DNA from: Streptomyces pacificus
GTDB lineage: Bacteria; Actinomycetota; Actinomycetes; Streptomycetales; Streptomycetaceae
Assembly (NCBI RefSeq): GCF_011766325.1
Contig: NZ_BLLG01000017.1
Span: 1 to 64,000 of the forward strand
Length of the DNA: 64,000 nucleotides
Direction of reading: 5' to 3'
The notes below the pieces were generated by a model, which did not search any database, was not told the origin of the DNA, and was given only the letters and a program-made list of their open reading frames with translations. Shown here piece after piece: positions 62,822-64,000 of the stretch (positions within the stretch are counted from its first letter, which is position 1; each line of letters begins with the position of its first letter). The position numbers and the translations under genes were made by a program.

Positions 62822-62823
62822 CC

Positions 62824-64000
62824 GTGGCGACGGCACCCGCGCCTCCCACCGCGCCCCCCAAGCCCACCTGGGACCCGAGAGAGCCCGGCGGGCCCCTGCT
62901 GCGCCCCACCATCCGGATACGGCTCACCCTGCTGTACGGCGGGATGTTCCTGATCGCGGGCATCCTGCTGCTGTCGATCATCTATCTGCTGGCCGCGCAG
63001 GCGCTGCACGACGGAATCCGGCAGTCCGTCGAGGTCGGCGCCGCCCCGGGGGCCAACGTCACCATCACCAGCCCCACCTGCCCCCGCATCAACGACCTGA
63101 TCGACAACTCCGAGCGCAACGCCGCTCTGAAGCTGTGCATCGCCGAGCAGCGTCAGAGCGCCCTCGACGAGCTGCTGACCCGCTCCCTCTTCGCGCTGCT
63201 CGGCCTCAGCGTGATCGCGTTCGCGTTCGGCTACGCCATGGCCGGCCGTGTGCTGTCCCCGCTCGGCAAGATCACCCGCACCGCTCGCCGGGTCGTCGGC
63301 ACCGACCTCTCGCGGCGCATCGAGCTGGACGGCCCGGACGACGAGCTGAAGGAGCTGGCCGACACGTTCGACGAGATGCTGGAGCGACTGGAGAGGGCAT
63401 TCTCCGCCCAGCAGCGGTTCGTCGCCAATGCCTCGCACGAGTTGCGCACCCCGCTGGCGATCAACCGGACCCTGCTGGAGGTGCACCTCTCGGACCCGGG
63501 CGCCCCGCCCGAGCTCCAGCAGCTGGGGAAGACCCTGCTCGCGACCAACGAGCGCAGTGAGCAGCTGGTGGAGGGCCTGCTGCTGCTCGCCCGCAGCGAG
63601 AACCAGATCGTCGAGCGCAAGCCCGTCGACCTGGCCGAGGTGGCCGGCCGCGCCGTGGACCAGACGCGGGCGGAGGCCGAGGCGGGGGGCGTCGGGATCC
63701 GCGGAGCACGCGGGCCCGCGGTCGTCCAGGGCAATGGCGTCCTGCTGGAGCGGATCGCCCTGAACCTGGTGCAGAACGCGGTGCGCTACAACATCGCGGA
63801 CGGCGGCTGGGTGGAGGTGACGACCGGGGTGGAGCACGGCCAGGCGGTGCTGGTGGTCACCAACACCGGCCCGGTGGTGCCCGGCTACGAGATCGACAAC
63901 CTCTTCGAGCCGTTTCGGCGCCTCCGCCAGGAGCGCACCGGCAGCGACCGGGGGGTGGGGCTCGGCCTGTCGATCGCGCGGTCGGTCGCGAGGGCCCACG
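62824..64000 (+). CDS. cutS: CutS, sensor histidine kinase (partial, runs off the window)
   Basis: At least 392 residues are visible. The GTG at 62824 is 2 nt after cutR. Order: Pro-rich start (1-25), TM1 (about 35-60), extracellular segment with two Cys (C86 in SPTCPR, C105 in LKLCIAEQ) that could form a disulfide, TM2 (about 122-142), HAMP (about 143-195), and the phospho-acceptor His205 in NASHELRTPLA. The N box (LNLVQNAVRYN) and G boxes (DRGVGLGLS) follow. The stop lies beyond 64000. The paired extracellular Cys fit a redox-sensing role reported for CutS. All kinase residues seen are intact. Confidence 0.94.
   Translation, partial: MATAPAPPTAPPKPTWDPREPGGPLLRPTIRIRLTLLYGGMFLIAGILLLSIIYLLAAQALHDGIRQSVEVGAAPGANVTITSPTCPRINDLIDNSERNAALKLCIAEQRQSALDELLTRSLFALLGLSVIAFAFGYAMAGRVLSPLGKITRTARRVVGTDLSRRIELDGPDDELKELADTFDEMLERLERAFSAQQRFVANASHELRTPLAINRTLLEVHLSDPGAPPELQQLGKTLLATNERSEQLVEGLLLLARSENQIVERKPVDLAEVAGRAVDQTRAEAEAGGVGIRGARGPAVVQGNGVLLERIALNLVQNAVRYNIADGGWVEVTTGVEHGQAVLVVTNTGPVVPGYEIDNLFEPFRRLRQERTGSDRGVGLGLSIARSVARAH

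Overview
The window is high-GC actinobacterial chromosome and almost certainly Streptomyces. The evidence is third-position GC bias in every gene, frequent GTG starts, strong GC-rich hairpins between genes, and a diagnostic gene set: nrdR-nrdJ, whiH next to hrdB, parE and parC, sepH, and the cutRS pair. From memory the order follows the S. coelicolor SCO5799-SCO5863 core region (lexA, nrdR, nrdJ = SCO5803-5805; whiH, hrdB = SCO5819-5820; cutR, cutS = SCO5862-5863). No phage, insertion sequence, CRISPR array, rRNA or tRNA was seen.

Layout. 0.1-4.6 kb: a small lipoprotein and an NRPS-independent siderophore (NIS) locus with an IucA/IucC synthetase and an IucB-like acyltransferase. The class III aminotransferase of this locus is broken by an internal, frame-changing deletion. 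5-12.2 kb: DNA repair and dNTP supply, namely a DinG/XPD-like helicase, lexA with an SOS box, and nrdR-nrdJ behind two NrdR boxes. 12.3-24.5 kb: conserved single genes (TerD, YdbC-like, phosphoglycerate-mutase-like, ADP-ribosylglycohydrolase, rnhB, two unknown proteins, recQ with a phosphoribosyltransferase-like tail, DUF4192, Nudix regulator). 24.7-31.5 kb: a fused and degenerate ABC transporter, the sporulation regulator whiH, the principal sigma factor hrdB, a trypsin-like protease and a DUF7455 protein. 31.9-43.6 kb: parE, a DUF485/acetate-type symporter pair, a CobW GTPase, parC (opposite strand) and an M16 peptidase pair. 43.9-56.6 kb: an M23 cell-wall peptidase behind a c-di-AMP riboswitch, a GntR regulator, HPr, a GNAT/acyl-CoA-synthetase-like fusion, DUF5998, a nucleotide pyrophosphatase, a VOC protein, a sulfurtransferase, sepH and an SD-rich membrane protein. 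56.6-64 kb: a sugar-lactone oxidase, an MFS exporter, ferrochelatase behind a candidate iron box, inositol monophosphatase, a 57-residue protein, and cutR-cutS, with cutS cut by the window end.

Much of the window is core information processing: replication and topology (parE, parC, rnhB, recQ), damage response (lexA), deoxynucleotide supply, transcription (hrdB) and development or division (whiH, sepH). Regulation is unusually readable in sequence: LexA and NrdR operators, an inverted pair of DnaA boxes between recQ and DUF4192, an ECF-type hrdB promoter, a ydaO riboswitch, and many genes whose -10 hexamer lies 6-10 nt before the start codon, implying leaderless mRNAs. The least explained items are a dispersed repeat found in two convergent intergenic regions, a 35-bp minisatellite in the ptsH promoter region, the ABC fusion lacking its catalytic glutamate, and the internally deleted siderophore aminotransferase.
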